Part shown: in pieces, positions 18,298 through 27,924 of the stretch
Numbering within the stretch: the stretch's first letter is position 1
Layout: each line of letters begins with the position of its first letter
Assembly (NCBI GenBank): GCA_016710585.1
Contig: JADJVN010000022.1
Location: forward strand, 1 to 64,000
Reading direction: 5' to 3'
Source: Saprospiraceae bacterium
Lineage (GTDB): Bacteria; Bacteroidota; Bacteroidia; Chitinophagales; Saprospiraceae
Length of the DNA stretch: 64,000 bases
Program-made: the position numbers and the translations under genes
The notes under the pieces: model-generated
Seen by the model: only the letters and a program-made list of their open reading frames with translations
What the model was told of the DNA's origin: nothing
The model's database searches: none

Positions 18298-19490
18298 TAT
18301 ACCTTTAGATAAGTTTGATAGATAATAGAATTCTGGTTGCCGAAAATTTTAGTAAAGCCTTTGACATCTTCTCCTGTCCAAGTATTGTTCATTTCGCCAT
18401 AAGATCCAAATTTTGAACTCATCAAGTCATACTCAGACTCTATACCATTGATCTCAAATCGATATGGGTGCAATGTCACGAAAACTTTGCCAGTAATAAA
18501 TTTCTGGCTATTGCATAAAAATGCTTCAATATCCCGCATGACTGGATCCAATATTTGCCCTTCATGCAACCAGTTGCCATAAAAATTTGCCAATTGATCC
18601 TTCCATTGTAGTTGCCATTTGCTTAAGATGTGCTTTTCTAATGCGTGATGCGCTTTAATAATCAATATCGGTGCTGCAGCTTCAAAACCTACACGACCTT
18701 TGATCCCTATTATTGTATCACCTACATGTATATCGCGTCCGATACCAAAGGGTCCAGCAATAACTTGTAAGAATTTTATCTTGGTGACTTGGTCTCTACA
18801 AATTTCATTATTGACACCGATTAGCTCTCCTTTTTCAAAATGCAAAATCAAGTCTTCGCTCTTTGTCTTGGTGACTTGAGTTGGCCATGCATGTTCAGGA
18901 AGTTTTCCATTGGATTTTAATGTCTCAATGCCACCAACACTGGTTCCCCAAAGTCCCTTATTAATTGAATAGGCCGCCTTTTCAAAATTCATCTGAACGC
19001 CATTTGCCTTAAGGTATTCTATTTCCTCATTGCGCGAAAGTTTTAAGTCCCGAATTGGAGTAATGACCTTGGCTTCAGGAATTAAAATATTGAAAATTAA
19101 ATCGAAACGCACTTGATCATTACCAGCTCCTGTGCTTCCATGAGATATATATTTTGCTCCTATACTTTTAGCATATTTTGCGATTTGGATAGCTTGAATT
19201 AAGCGCTCTGCACTGACAGAAAGCGGGTAGGAATTATTCTTAAGTACATTCCCATAGATCAGATACTTAATTATCCTATCATAATAATCCTTCTCAGCGT
19301 TAATATTCATGTGTGAGACTGCTCCAATCGCAAGTGCATGATTCTCGATATGTTGCAGTTCTTCGCTAGAAAACCCTCCAGTATTCACTGTAACTGTATG
19401 AACTTCAAAATCTCTATCTTTGCTTAGATATTTTGCGCAATAAGTGGTATCTAAACCTCCACTGAAACCCAATACAAGTTTTTCTTTCAT
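18297..19490 (-). CDS. argG: argininosuccinate synthase
   Basis: 397 aa from the second of two adjacent ATGs (19490; 19493 would add one Met). ATP-pyrophosphatase loop LGFSGGLDTTYCAKYL at the N-terminus; HGSTGAGNDQVRFD and GLWGTSVGG follow the family pattern. It joins citrulline and aspartate using ATP. Its product would need ArgH, which is damaged at the end of this same operon. The gene is 34 nt downstream of the GNAT gene and overlaps argC by one base. Confidence 0.88.
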   Translation of the reverse strand: MKEKLVLGFSGGLDTTYCAKYLSKDRDFEVHTVTVNTGGFSSEELQHIENHALAIGAVSHMNINAEKDYYDRIIKYLIYGNVLKNNSYPLSVSAERLIQAIQIAKYAKSIGAKYISHGSTGAGNDQVRFDLIFNILIPEAKVITPIRDLKLSRNEEIEYLKANGVQMNFEKAAYSINKGLWGTSVGGIETLKSNGKLPEHAWPTQVTKTKSEDLILHFEKGELIGVNNEICRDQVTKIKFLQVIAGPFGIGRDIHVGDTIIGIKGRVGFEAAAPILIIKAHHALEKHILSKWQLQWKDQLANFYGNWLHEGQILDPVMRDIEAFLCNSQKFITGKVFVTLHPYRFEINGIESEYDLMSSKFGSYGEMNNTWTGEDVKGFTKIFGNQNSIIYQTYLKV

Positions 19491-19524
19491 CATGAATGAA
19501 TAAGAATTAAAATGGAAATTTGTT

Positions 19525-20280
19525 TTATAAATTAAACAAGTAGGTAAAGAATGATTTTTTTGGATTCCCTTCTTTATCTGACTTTACGAATGGCGCTAGA
19601 AATTTGCCCCTTTTAGACTGAAGTAATCTATCATAGACAGAAGCCTTTTCTTCAAAATGCTTTTTCGTCTCTTCTGGCTCATAATGATCTTGGGGATCAT
19701 ATAGCATTGCTGTACACAAGCAATTCTTTCTCTCTTTACTCATCAGAATATCAAAGTTAACACAACTCTTACAACCTTCCCAAAACTTATCATCTTGCGT
19801 CAATTCTGAATAAGTGACTGGCTCATATCCTAGGTCTGAATTAATTTTCATTACAGCAAGCCCTGTAGTAAGTCCAAATATCTTTGCTTCTGGATATATG
19901 CTTCGAGACAACTCAAATATTTTTTGTTTGATTTGTTTGGCTACTCCACTCTTCCGAAAATTTGGAGCAACAATAAGACCAGAGTTGGCTACATACTGTC
20001 CATGACTCCATGTCTCAATATAACAAAACCCTACCCATTCACCATCAGATGTAAAGGCGATTACAGCCTTTCCTTCAACCATTTTTTGCGACAAATAGTC
20101 AATCGATCTCTTAGCTATTCCTGTTCCTCGTGCCTTGGCGGAGGATTCCATTTCGTCTGCAATAAGTTGTGAGAATCCGGTGTCTGCAATAGTGGCGATT
20201 CGAACTTGGATAGGTGAATTATTCAATTTGCTATAAATGCTTGTTTTAAATTTTAAATAATATGTCCAATAACATTTCAA
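19525..20280 (-). CDS. GNAT-family N-acyltransferase at the head of the arg operon (probable acylglutamate synthase)
   Basis: 251 aa. GNAT fold: VGFCYIETW strand, SGLIVAPNFRKSGVAKQIKQ with the acyl-CoA pyrophosphate loop (R-K-S-G-V-A type, close to RxxGxG/A), then FGLTTGLAVMKINSDLGYEPV. The C-terminal part (CKSCVNFDIL, NCLCTAMLYDP) has four cysteines and is typical of the version found first in Bacteroidota arginine operons. Its place suggests it makes N-acylglutamate, the first step, in place of a classical ArgA; this is inference. The first 20-25 residues before QVRIATIADT are not conserved-looking, so the true start may be slightly downstream, but no better ATG is present. Confidence 0.75.
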   Translation of the reverse strand: MKCYWTYYLKFKTSIYSKLNNSPIQVRIATIADTGFSQLIADEMESSAKARGTGIAKRSIDYLSQKMVEGKAVIAFTSDGEWVGFCYIETWSHGQYVANSGLIVAPNFRKSGVAKQIKQKIFELSRSIYPEAKIFGLTTGLAVMKINSDLGYEPVTYSELTQDDKFWEGCKSCVNFDILMSKERKNCLCTAMLYDPQDHYEPEETKKHFEEKASVYDRLLQSKRGKFLAPFVKSDKEGNPKKSFFTYLFNL

Positions 20281-20431
20281 GTCAAAAATTAATTCAATTT
20301 TCCTTAACTTTTTTAAGAATTCAAAAAATTGTTCAAATTAGCCTGAAATTGAGCCTAAACTAATGATATTTTTCACCTTTGTTATTATTCATAACTATAT
20401 TGCTACTTCTAACAGTTAAATCAATCTGAAA

Positions 20432-21493
20432 ATGGGTTTGATTATTTCGGGTACAGGAAGTTATATTCCAGAGATTGTGGTGAGCAATCAGGATTTTGGG
20501 AATCATCAATTCCTCAATGAAGATGGAAGTCCCTTTCAATCAAGCAATGTTGAAATCGCTCAAAAATTTGAGGAGATTACAGGCATTAAGGAAAGAAGAT
20601 ATGTGAGTTCGAATCTTAGGACTTCAGACATCGCATTTCTTGCAGCTGAAAAAGCAATCTCTCATGCTAATATTGATAGAGAAGAAATTGACTATATCAT
20701 TTTTGCGCATAATTTTGGCGACATCACTGAAGGTTCTGTTCAAAGTGAGATGCTGCCTAGCCTTGCCTCTCGATTAAAACATGCCTTGCGAATCAAAAAC
20801 CCAAAATGTGTCGCTTATGATCTGCTATTTGGATGCCCTGGCTGGATAGAGGGAATGATACACGCCACAGCATTTATTAAAGCAGGTTTAGCCAAAAGAT
20901 GTCTGGTCATAGGTGCAGAAACATTATCTCGAACAGTCGATAAAAGTGATCGTGATAGTATGATTTATTCAGATGGTGCAGGAGCCACAATTATTGAATA
21001 TCAAGCGGATGCTACTAATGGTTTTATATCTCATGAATCAGCTACTTATTCTTATGATGAAGCCTATTTCCTCTACAATGGAGAATCCTATGACAAGAGT
21101 AGATCAGATCATAAAAAGTATTTAAAAATGCATGGTAGAAAAATATATGAATTTGCCCTGAAATATGTGCCTCAAGCCATGCTAAATTGTATAGTTAAAG
21201 CGAATATAGATGTCTCTAAAATAAAAAAAATATTGATCCATCAGGCCAATGAAAAAATGGATGAAGCAATTATCAACAGATTTTATAAATTATGCAACTT
21301 TCCTGCTCCAAAAGATGTTATGCCAATGAGTATCCACAAATTGGGAAATTCTAGCGTGGCTACGATACCGACACTTTTTGATTTGTTAATTCATAGAAAA
21401 ATTGAAAATCACCTATTGGGTGAAGGTGATATTCTTCTTTTTGCTTCTGTTGGAGCAGGTATGAATATCAATGCATTTTTATATGAATTTTGA
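20432..21493 (+). CDS. 3-oxoacyl-ACP synthase III family protein (KAS III, FabH-like)
   Basis: 353 aa thiolase-fold condensing enzyme. Active-site triad visible: C135 in LLFGCPGW, H270 in ILIHQANEKM, N306 in LGNSSVATIP. IISGTGSYIPE at the N-terminus is also typical. It would start a fatty acid or related acyl chain by joining an acyl-CoA to malonyl-ACP. The family includes housekeeping FabH and relatives used in special lipids; the protein is somewhat longer than the usual 320 aa FabH, so I do not assign a symbol. It is transcribed away from the arg operon, with 151 bp between the two starts, and is followed 27 bp later by a histidine kinase gene. Confidence 0.85.
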   Translation: MGLIISGTGSYIPEIVVSNQDFGNHQFLNEDGSPFQSSNVEIAQKFEEITGIKERRYVSSNLRTSDIAFLAAEKAISHANIDREEIDYIIFAHNFGDITEGSVQSEMLPSLASRLKHALRIKNPKCVAYDLLFGCPGWIEGMIHATAFIKAGLAKRCLVIGAETLSRTVDKSDRDSMIYSDGAGATIIEYQADATNGFISHESATYSYDEAYFLYNGESYDKSRSDHKKYLKMHGRKIYEFALKYVPQAMLNCIVKANIDVSKIKKILIHQANEKMDEAIINRFYKLCNFPAPKDVMPMSIHKLGNSSVATIPTLFDLLIHRKIENHLLGEGDILLFASVGAGMNINAFLYEF

Positions 21494-21520
21494 GAAATTT
21501 GATTATTTAAATGAAAGAGA

Positions 21521-23222
21521 ATGACGGATCAGCTAAAAGAACTGCGTCAAATTTTAATCGAAACTAAAGTCAAAAAGACCATATTAATATTTATGATATG
21601 GTGCTTTGTAGCTATAACCATTTCAAATTACTCTCCTGATTATTCAGCTGCTTTTATAATCAATTTACTATCTTTATGCTCAGTTATCATCTACTATTTT
21701 TTTACACAAGAAACAGAATCCCCAAATTTGTCTCAAATAATTTTTTTCTTTTCTCATCATTTCAAATTCAATTTTCGTATTTTATCTACAACCTGAATTT
21801 GCTTCAACGCAATACTTTTGGCTAGTAGCCTGCCTATTTACAGAATTTATATTTGCAGATATAAAGCATGTATTATATTGGACAATTATTATCTCTGTAT
21901 TTGCAATCTTTACTTATTTACAAAATCTTTTCGATTTACATTTTTTCATCAATGAATATCAACTAAGCCTATTTTCGCTTATTGAAATACTTTTTTTCTA
22001 TTTATTTTTTTTCATTGGTTTTTATTTTCTAAATCTCATCAATCACCTTGTAGTTATTGAGTTGGCAAAAAAGAATCAAATGCTTGAAAAAGCTCAATCC
22101 GACTTAGTAAGCGCTCAAAAATACAAGGATGATTTTTTTACTAAAGTGAGTCATGAATTGCGAACACCTTTGATAACCATTAAGGGAATATCAAATCTTT
22201 TACTTAAAAACCAAAGCACAGAAGAACTACCCATGTATTACAAATCATTAAGTTTATCTTCAAATTATTTGCTTGAAATTGTCAATGACATCTTAGATAT
22301 TTCACAAATTGAAGAAAACAAATTTGAACTTGAGAATAAAGCTTTTAATCTTCCTGAAGCTTTGATGGAAATTATTACAGTACTTGAAAATCTAGCAGTT
22401 GAGAAAAATTTACATTACGAATATGACATAAAAAATTTGCCTAACATGATTGTGGCGGATAAAAAAAGATTATCTCAAATATTATATAATTTACTGCACA
22501 ATGCGATCAAATATACCAACTCTGGGTTTGTAAAAATAACTGCGAAATTGCATGTTTCCCAAATAATAATTAAGGTATCTGATTCAGGGATAGGCATTCA
22601 AGAACAGTTTATTGAAAAATTATATCAAAATTTCACCCAAGAAGGGAGAGAATCAAATCCTAATCTACGTGGGTCGGGCTTAGGACTTAGTATTGCATAT
22701 AAACTAGCCACTTTAATGGGTGGCACGATTAGCTGTGAGAGCAAAATTAATGAAGGATCCACTTTTACTTTTACAATGCCTTACTTGCCTCCTGACTTTA
22801 AAGAAATGACATCTAATGGGCAGAAACAGAATATAAAAAACGAAATTCAATTAAACTTCCTTATTGCTGATGACAATAAATTAAATTTAATGGTGATTCA
22901 AAAGATTTTATATAGTGAATTTCCCAAATCTAATTTTCACACTGCAACTGATGGATATGAAGTACTAAGTCAATTAAAAAAAGTACCAAATATTCAAATC
23001 ATTCTTTTAGATCTTCAAATGCCAAATCTCGATGGTTATGAAACTGCGACTAAAATAAGGGAAACGAATGATTCCGTAGTCATTTTTGCAATGTCAGCAA
23101 GCATGAATGAATCTATTAAACGAGATTGTATTTCACGAGGCGTAAATGAAGTCATGATTAAACCTTTTGAAATGGATACCATAAAAGAAATGATATTAAA
23201 ATATTTTCCTGAAGGAAAATAA
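21521..23222 (+). CDS. Membrane hybrid histidine kinase with receiver domain (frameshift in poly-T)
   Basis: About 566 aa when read as one gene. The first frame (from 21521) gives several membrane segments and stops at 21796. Removing one base from the seven-T run at 21741-21747 continues smoothly (FSFLIISNSIFVFYLQPEF, then more hydrophobic segments) into the kinase core. That core has the phospho-accepting His in KVSHELRTPLITIKG (HisKA), ATP-binding HNAIKYTNSG (N box), SDSGIGI (G1) and GSGLGLSIAYKLATLMGG (G2), and ends in a receiver domain (FLIADDNKLN, phospho-Asp in LLDLQMPNLDGYE, K in MIKPFEM). It senses an unknown signal at the membrane. The receiver is C-terminal and no separate output domain is fused. 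Confidence 0.83.
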
Positions 23223-23525
23223 AAACACCAAATCTACTAATTTATTTAAATAATATTTCTGTAAGAATTTATTCATCGTAGTCCAGTACATTCCATACAT
23301 ATTTGTACCCTAAGTATCCATTTTACACAATTTTTAATAAAATTCATAAAATAATTACAAATTATGGTAACGTTTTGACTGATCAAAACATAATTTATTA
23401 TTCACTAAGAGAGCACCCGAATTTTTCACAGTACTCCAATAAACCATCGAGTTATTGTGAAATATTGGAACCCAACAGAATTTCATTAAGAATATTCATA
23501 AGAATCCATGAATGTTCGAAATACG
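23223..23525 (+). other. Non-coding stretch between hybrid kinase gene and its terminator
   Basis: About 300 bp between the kinase stop and a clear plus-strand terminator. One 77-codon open frame (23303-23536) runs into the terminator stem, has no recognisable protein character, and I do not call it. The region may be a long 3' UTR or encode a small RNA that ends at the terminator; nothing else is visible. Confidence 0.4.
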
Positions 23526-23556
23526 ATCCCGAGTGATTAACTCGGGATTGTTTTTA
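23526..23556 (+). terminator. Rho-independent terminator
   Basis: Perfect 9-bp stem ATCCCGAGT / ACTCGGGAT (23526-23534 and 23540-23548) with a 5-nt loop GATTA, followed by TGTTTTTAT. It ends plus-strand transcription from the kinase gene or from an RNA in the 300 bp before it. It faces the minus-strand gene ending at 23587. Confidence 0.75.
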
Positions 23557-23586
23557 TAAAAAAAAATGTATTAATCCAAGGAAATT

Positions 23587-24331
23587 TCAATTAACTTTAT
23601 TGACTTTACGCCTTTCCTCCATAATAAACATTGGGATATAATAAATGCAAAATAAAATCAACATAACAAATTGTCCATTTAAAAGATACCAAGGCCAGTC
23701 TCCTAAGTAATCCAATAATGTAGCGGCATCTGGTTTTTTCAAAGAATAAAAATAATTTCCCCCACTATAATAATTTACTACTATTGACAAGGCTAAAAAT
23801 ACATTGGCAAATAAAACCGCATAAATAATATGCTGTTTTTCTACTTTCCAATCCAATCGAGCCAAAGCAAATAACACTATTATTACTAATCCAGCGTGAA
23901 CAGTCCAAAAACGGAAATACACAAAATGAGGGAATCCCTCCTTCAAATCAGGAGTAAGCAGTGCTTGAAATGTTCCCACTAATATCCAAAAATATAAGAC
24001 CCCATTTAACCACTTCTTTTTCAAATAAATGGCTAAAGGCAATATAAAAGTCAATAGATTGCATAAATGGAAAGGTAGGTCCTTTTGAATATTCAAAACT
24101 CCCGAGAAACACCTTTACCAAAATATGAAATATCACTAGAGACATTAGAAATATCGAAAATACAAAAGCTGATTTTGTTCTCCGTTCCATGGTCCAAGTT
24201 TTTGATCTATTTATCCAAATCCAGCCCATCAGAACAAAAAACAACAAAGGCAGTAAATGGGCAATGGAATAGACCCTAAAGCTATTATCCTCTCCAAAAA
24301 ATGAATCTAAAGTGACTAAATCTAAAAACAT
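23587..24331 (-). CDS. Integral membrane protein of the TIGR02206/YwaF type (single frameshift)
   Basis: About 247 aa when the frame is repaired. The first frame from 24331 gives RVYSIAHLLPLLFFVLMGW and further membrane segments. It leaves the family text at the GGG run 24101-24103 (CCC on the plus strand); taking out one G gives FLGVLNIQKDLPFHLCN and on to the second frame, which ends at 23587. HLLPLLFF, LPFHLCN and the later WTVHAGL are the His-containing motifs typical of this family of six- to seven-helix proteins of unknown function. It is isolated on the minus strand, convergent to the kinase and divergent from lolA (97 bp between starts). Confidence 0.78.
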
Positions 24332-24428
24332 GATGTAAATCTAAGTGTTTTGAAAAATTAAACATAATTTAACTTTATGCTATTAAGCTTGTTCCTATTA
24401 TTCCGTTCTAAACTATAAATAAAAAAGC

Positions 24429-25070
24429 ATGAAAAGCATTAATTTAATCTTTATATTGTTGGTGTCATTAGCAGCTTCAGCCAAACCCGATCCAGCTGCA
24501 AAGAAAATTCTTGCAAAATCAGAATCCATTTATAAATCATATAAATCACTTGAAGTAGAATTTCAAATAGAAAACAAAGCCGCTGAATCAAAGTCGACCT
24601 ACGAAAAAGGTCTGTTTCAATCAAAAGGAAATGCTTTTAAAATCATCAGTGATAAACAAGAAATATTTAATGATGGGTCTACTCAGTGGACATTTCTGAA
24701 ATCTCAAAAAGAAATTCAAATAAACAATTCAAGTCAAGATAAGGGCCTATTCAATCCATTGAGTTTACTGGACATGTATAAATCCTCAGAGTATGATTAT
24801 CGTCTAGATGAAGACCTAAATGAAAAAGGAATTTCTTACCATCAGGTCGATTTCAAACCAATGGATCGAAATCAGGATATTTTTAAAATTAAAATTGCAT
24901 TCGATAAGAAAAAATCCACTATTCACAAGGTGTTTATTTACCACAAAAACGGAGATAAAGTTACCCTGCATTTCAAAAAGAGCTTGTCTAATAAAAACTT
25001 TGCTGCTGATAATTTTACATTAAACACCAAACTATATCCCAATATTCATATTGAAGATTTACGAGAATAA
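24429..25070 (+). CDS. lolA: LolA-like outer-membrane lipoprotein carrier protein
   Basis: 213 aa. N-terminal signal peptide (INLIFILLVSLAASAK). The rest follows the Bacteroidota LolA-like pattern: AKKILAKSESIYKSYKSLEVEF, KGLFQSKGNAFKI, DGSTQWTF, FNPLSLLDMY, and NFTLNTKLYPNIHIEDLR at the C-terminus. Periplasmic carrier that would ferry lipoproteins from the inner to the outer membrane; its clients could include the lipoproteins GldK and BamD in this window. It is followed by the GH3-family gene 79 bp later. Confidence 0.8.
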   Translation: MKSINLIFILLVSLAASAKPDPAAKKILAKSESIYKSYKSLEVEFQIENKAAESKSTYEKGLFQSKGNAFKIISDKQEIFNDGSTQWTFLKSQKEIQINNSSQDKGLFNPLSLLDMYKSSEYDYRLDEDLNEKGISYHQVDFKPMDRNQDIFKIKIAFDKKKSTIHKVFIYHKNGDKVTLHFKKSLSNKNFAADNFTLNTKLYPNIHIEDLRE

Positions 25071-25134
25071 ATCTTTAGGCGGTTTCCTTTTTGTAATTTA
25101 TCAGATTTTTAGTAAAAAAATCTGAGTTTAAGCT

Positions 25135-25142
25135 TAATTTTG
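25135..25142 (+). promoter_or_regulatory. Candidate -7 element TAATTTTG just before the GH3-family gene
   Basis: TAATTTTG matches the Bacteroidota -7 consensus TAnnTTTG and ends 7 bp before the start codon at 25150. I see no clear TTTG -33 box at 19-21 bp spacing. A 10-bp stem (TCAGATTTTT/AAAAATCTGA, 25101-25125) lies just upstream and may end the lolA transcript. Confidence 0.4.
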
Positions 25143-25149
25143 TGTACTC

Positions 25150-26649
25150 ATGGGCGTAAAATCAAATTTAATATTGGCGACTGCAAATTTTGTTTGCAAA
25201 AAAGAAGATCAAGAAGATTTAAAAGCATTAGAAAGGCAAAAATCTATTTTTACCAAATTAATTCAAAAAGCGGCAAATACCAAATTCGGTTTAGATCATC
25301 AATTTTCAAAGATTAAAACAATAAAGGATTATCAAGAGCTTGTCCCGATTCGAGATTATGAGAAATTAAAGAACTATTTTGACCTCATTCATTCAGGAAA
25401 AAAAGACATTCTTTGGCCTGGGCTTCCAAAATATTTAGCCAAAACTTCAGGTACAACCTCTGGTACAAAATACATTCCCCTTACCAAACAAAGCATTCCA
25501 AACCACATAAACTCTGCTAGAAATGCATTGTTTTCATATTTATATCATCATAGAGATACTGCAATTTTTGATGGACAGATGCTATTCTTATCCGGTTCAC
25601 CTGAACTTACTAAAGAAAATGGGATACTAATAGGTCGACTTTCAGGTATTGTGAATCATGAGATCCCTTCTTGGATGACCAAAAATAAATTACCAAATCA
25701 CGAATTAAATTCACTCGCACCTTGGGAATACAAAATAGAAAAAATTGTAGAAGACATAGTCCGTCGGGACCTCAGAGTTATTAGTGGCATCCCACCTTGG
25801 ATTCAAATGTTTCTTGAAAAAGTACTGCAGCATACTGGCAAAAAAACAATTGCGGATGTATTTCCAAAATTGGATCTTTACATTCATGGAGGCGTGAATT
25901 TCCAACCCTATAAATCCAAACTTGGAGAATTGTTTGGAAAAGAGATTTGCTATTTGGAGACTTATCCAGCCAGTGAAGGGTTTATAGCTTATCAGGACAA
26001 TCCTAATCAAGATGAATTGAGATTAATTTGCAATTCAGGGATCTTTTACGAATTCGTGCCAGCTGAAGAAGTTTCCATTCCCAAGCCAAAAAGGTTGGCA
26101 ATCAATGAAGTAGAATTAGGCAAAGATTATGCAATAGTCTTGTCTAGTAATGCAGGATTGTGGTCCTACTTAATAGGTGACTTGGTTCGATTTACCGCTT
26201 TAAATCCTTATAAAATAAAGGTGTCAGGCAGAGTAAGCCAATACATCTCAGCATTTGGCGAACATGTGATCAGTTCTGAAATTGATTATGCCATCTCAGT
26301 TGCACAAAATAAATATGGCTTCAAACTTGTTGAATTTGCTGTAGCCCCTCAAATTAATCCATCAGACCAAACCCTAGCATACCATGAGTGGTTTATTGAA
26401 TTTGAAGAACAGCCTGCTAATCTTAAAGAGATAGCAGCGACAATTTCAGCTGCTTTAGCAGAAAAAAACAGCTATTATCATGATTTGATTCAAGGCAACA
26501 TGCTGGATTGCCTTAAAATCAGATCTATTAGGCGACATGGTTTTAAAGATTATCTCATTTCAATAAACAAATATGGCGAACAATTTAAAGTCCCTAGATT
26601 ATCCAATGACAGAAAATTAGCTGATATATTAGCAAATTATCAAATATGA
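25150..26649 (+). CDS. GH3 auxin-responsive-promoter family protein (acyl-adenylate/amide synthetase-like)
   Basis: 499 aa, the normal length for the bacterial GH3 family of the ANL adenylating-enzyme superfamily. Visible blocks: NTKFGLDHQF near the N-terminus, the ATP-binding TSGTTSGTKYIPLT at about 98-111, SGIPPWIQMFLEKV, ETYPASEGF, WSYLIGDLVRF and VSGRVSQYISAFGEHV. Bacterial members are common in Bacteroidota but their substrates are unknown; plant relatives join amino acids to acyl acids. A short leader with a promoter-like element precedes it. Confidence 0.85.
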   Translation: MGVKSNLILATANFVCKKEDQEDLKALERQKSIFTKLIQKAANTKFGLDHQFSKIKTIKDYQELVPIRDYEKLKNYFDLIHSGKKDILWPGLPKYLAKTSGTTSGTKYIPLTKQSIPNHINSARNALFSYLYHHRDTAIFDGQMLFLSGSPELTKENGILIGRLSGIVNHEIPSWMTKNKLPNHELNSLAPWEYKIEKIVEDIVRRDLRVISGIPPWIQMFLEKVLQHTGKKTIADVFPKLDLYIHGGVNFQPYKSKLGELFGKEICYLETYPASEGFIAYQDNPNQDELRLICNSGIFYEFVPAEEVSIPKPKRLAINEVELGKDYAIVLSSNAGLWSYLIGDLVRFTALNPYKIKVSGRVSQYISAFGEHVISSEIDYAISVAQNKYGFKLVEFAVAPQINPSDQTLAYHEWFIEFEEQPANLKEIAATISAALAEKNSYYHDLIQGNMLDCLKIRSIRRHGFKDYLISINKYGEQFKVPRLSNDRKLADILANYQI

Positions 26650-26750
26650 GATGGAAATTGTTAATACCTATATTATCAATAAAAAAACATCGAAATGCCC
26701 TACCTATGCAGTATTAAGCAACATTTCTAGGTTATTTCCGTTAAACAGAG

Positions 26751-26758
26751 TAATTTTG
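26751..26758 (+). promoter_or_regulatory. Candidate -7 element TAATTTTG just before bamD
   Basis: The same octamer as before the GH3-family gene, ending 8 bp before the bamD ATG (26767). With transcription starting a few bases downstream, the mRNA would be almost leaderless. No good -33 box is seen at the expected distance. Confidence 0.4.
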
Positions 26759-26766
26759 CGGATTCA

Positions 26767-27594
26767 ATGAAAAGTTATTCATACATATTAGTTTTTTTTG
26801 TAATATTTACTGCTTGTAAATCATCCTACGAGAAAGTACGGACTTCGAATGATTCTACGCTCATCCACAAAGCAGCGAATGAATATTACGCTAAAAAAGA
26901 CTACGTGCGCGCTCAGGCTTTATTTGAAAATATATTAACTGCATATCGTGGGCAGAAAGAGGCAGAAGAGATTTATTTCAAATACGCATATTGCCATTAC
27001 TATGTGAGAGAGTTCGACATGGCCTCCCACTTATTCAAAAATTTCACCAATACTTTCGTCAATAGTCCTAAGAAAGAAGAAGCAGAATATATGGCTGTAT
27101 ATTCTATTTATAAGACTTCACCATCTTATCGATTGGATCAAAGTGGAACCGAAAAGGCAATTGAAGGATTTCAAACATTTGCAAATAATAATCCTGAATC
27201 TTCAAGAGTTGCGGAATGCAACAAACTAATAGATGAATTGCGAGGAAAGTTAGAGAAGAAATTATTCGAACAGGGCAAACTCTATCTCGATTTAAGGAAT
27301 TATCAGTCTGCTGTGAATAGTTTTGAAAGTCTAATTTCTGAATTTCCAGAGACAAAAAATCATCAAGAGGTACGATATTTGATAATAAAAAGTCATTATG
27401 ATCTTGCCAATGCCAGTATTTTTGAAAAACAAGAAGAAAGATATAAGGAGACAGAAGCAAAAGCTGATGCCTTCATCCAAAAATATAAAAGTGGAAAAAA
27501 AGTTCAAGAAGTAAGGACGATTAAACAAAATGCAATTCAAAAATTAAAAAATCCAGAGTATGACAGATATAAAAACACAAGCTCAAGGAATTAA
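26767..27594 (+). CDS. bamD: Outer membrane protein assembly factor BamD (lipoprotein)
   Basis: 275 aa. Lipoprotein signal with lipobox VIFTACKS (Cys at about 17). Tetratricopeptide-like repeats follow: YYAKKDYVRAQALFENIL, YYVREFDMASHLFKNF, then a gap region and YLDLRNYQSAVNSFESLI, with the family ending around AFIQKYKSGK. BamD works with BamA to insert beta-barrel proteins into the outer membrane. The gene's 3' end overlaps rpoZ by 35 nt, the standard bamD-rpoZ-coaBC arrangement of Bacteroidota. Confidence 0.88.
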   Translation: MKSYSYILVFFVIFTACKSSYEKVRTSNDSTLIHKAANEYYAKKDYVRAQALFENILTAYRGQKEAEEIYFKYAYCHYYVREFDMASHLFKNFTNTFVNSPKKEEAEYMAVYSIYKTSPSYRLDQSGTEKAIEGFQTFANNNPESSRVAECNKLIDELRGKLEKKLFEQGKLYLDLRNYQSAVNSFESLISEFPETKNHQEVRYLIIKSHYDLANASIFEKQEERYKETEAKADAFIQKYKSGKKVQEVRTIKQNAIQKLKNPEYDRYKNTSSRN

Positions 27595-27901
27595 TCCTAA
27601 CATTCAACCAAGAGATATTAAAGGATTGGTTGCTGACACTCATAATATTTATGAGACTATAAATATCATTGCAAAAAGAGCCAATCAGTTATCCAATGAT
27701 ATTAAAATCGAATTACATGATAAATTAGATGAATTTGCTTCACACTCAGATACTATCGAAGAAGTTCATGAAAACAAAGAGCAAATAGAAATATCTAAAT
27801 TCTATGAAAAATTGCCCAATCCAGTTCTAATTGCAGTCAATGAATTCATCAATAATGGTATTGACTTCCATTATAAAAATACAAACCCTGATCAAGATTA
27901 A
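27560..27901 (+). CDS. rpoZ: DNA-directed RNA polymerase omega subunit (Rpb6/RpoZ-like)
   Basis: 113 aa. Bacteroidota-type omega: RDIKGLVADTHNIYETINIIAKRANQ is the conserved core, followed by EVHENKEQIEISKFYEKLPNP. Omega helps assemble and stabilise RNA polymerase. The chosen start (ATG at 27560, inside the end of bamD) fits the usual N-terminus with KTQAQGI. coaBC begins 24 nt after the stop. Confidence 0.85.
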   Translation: MTDIKTQAQGINPNIQPRDIKGLVADTHNIYETINIIAKRANQLSNDIKIELHDKLDEFASHSDTIEEVHENKEQIEISKFYEKLPNPVLIAVNEFINNGIDFHYKNTNPDQD

Positions 27902-27924
27902 GACACCCATTGGGTTTTGATCAA

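Noticed and set aside
20378..20403. TTTG ... TATATTGC as a promoter for the KAS III gene
   Set aside because: Spacing is about 14 bp instead of 19-21 and the -7 box matches poorly.
23303..23536. 77-codon plus-strand ORF behind the kinase gene
   Set aside because: It has no recognisable protein character and runs into the stem of the terminator at 23526-23548.
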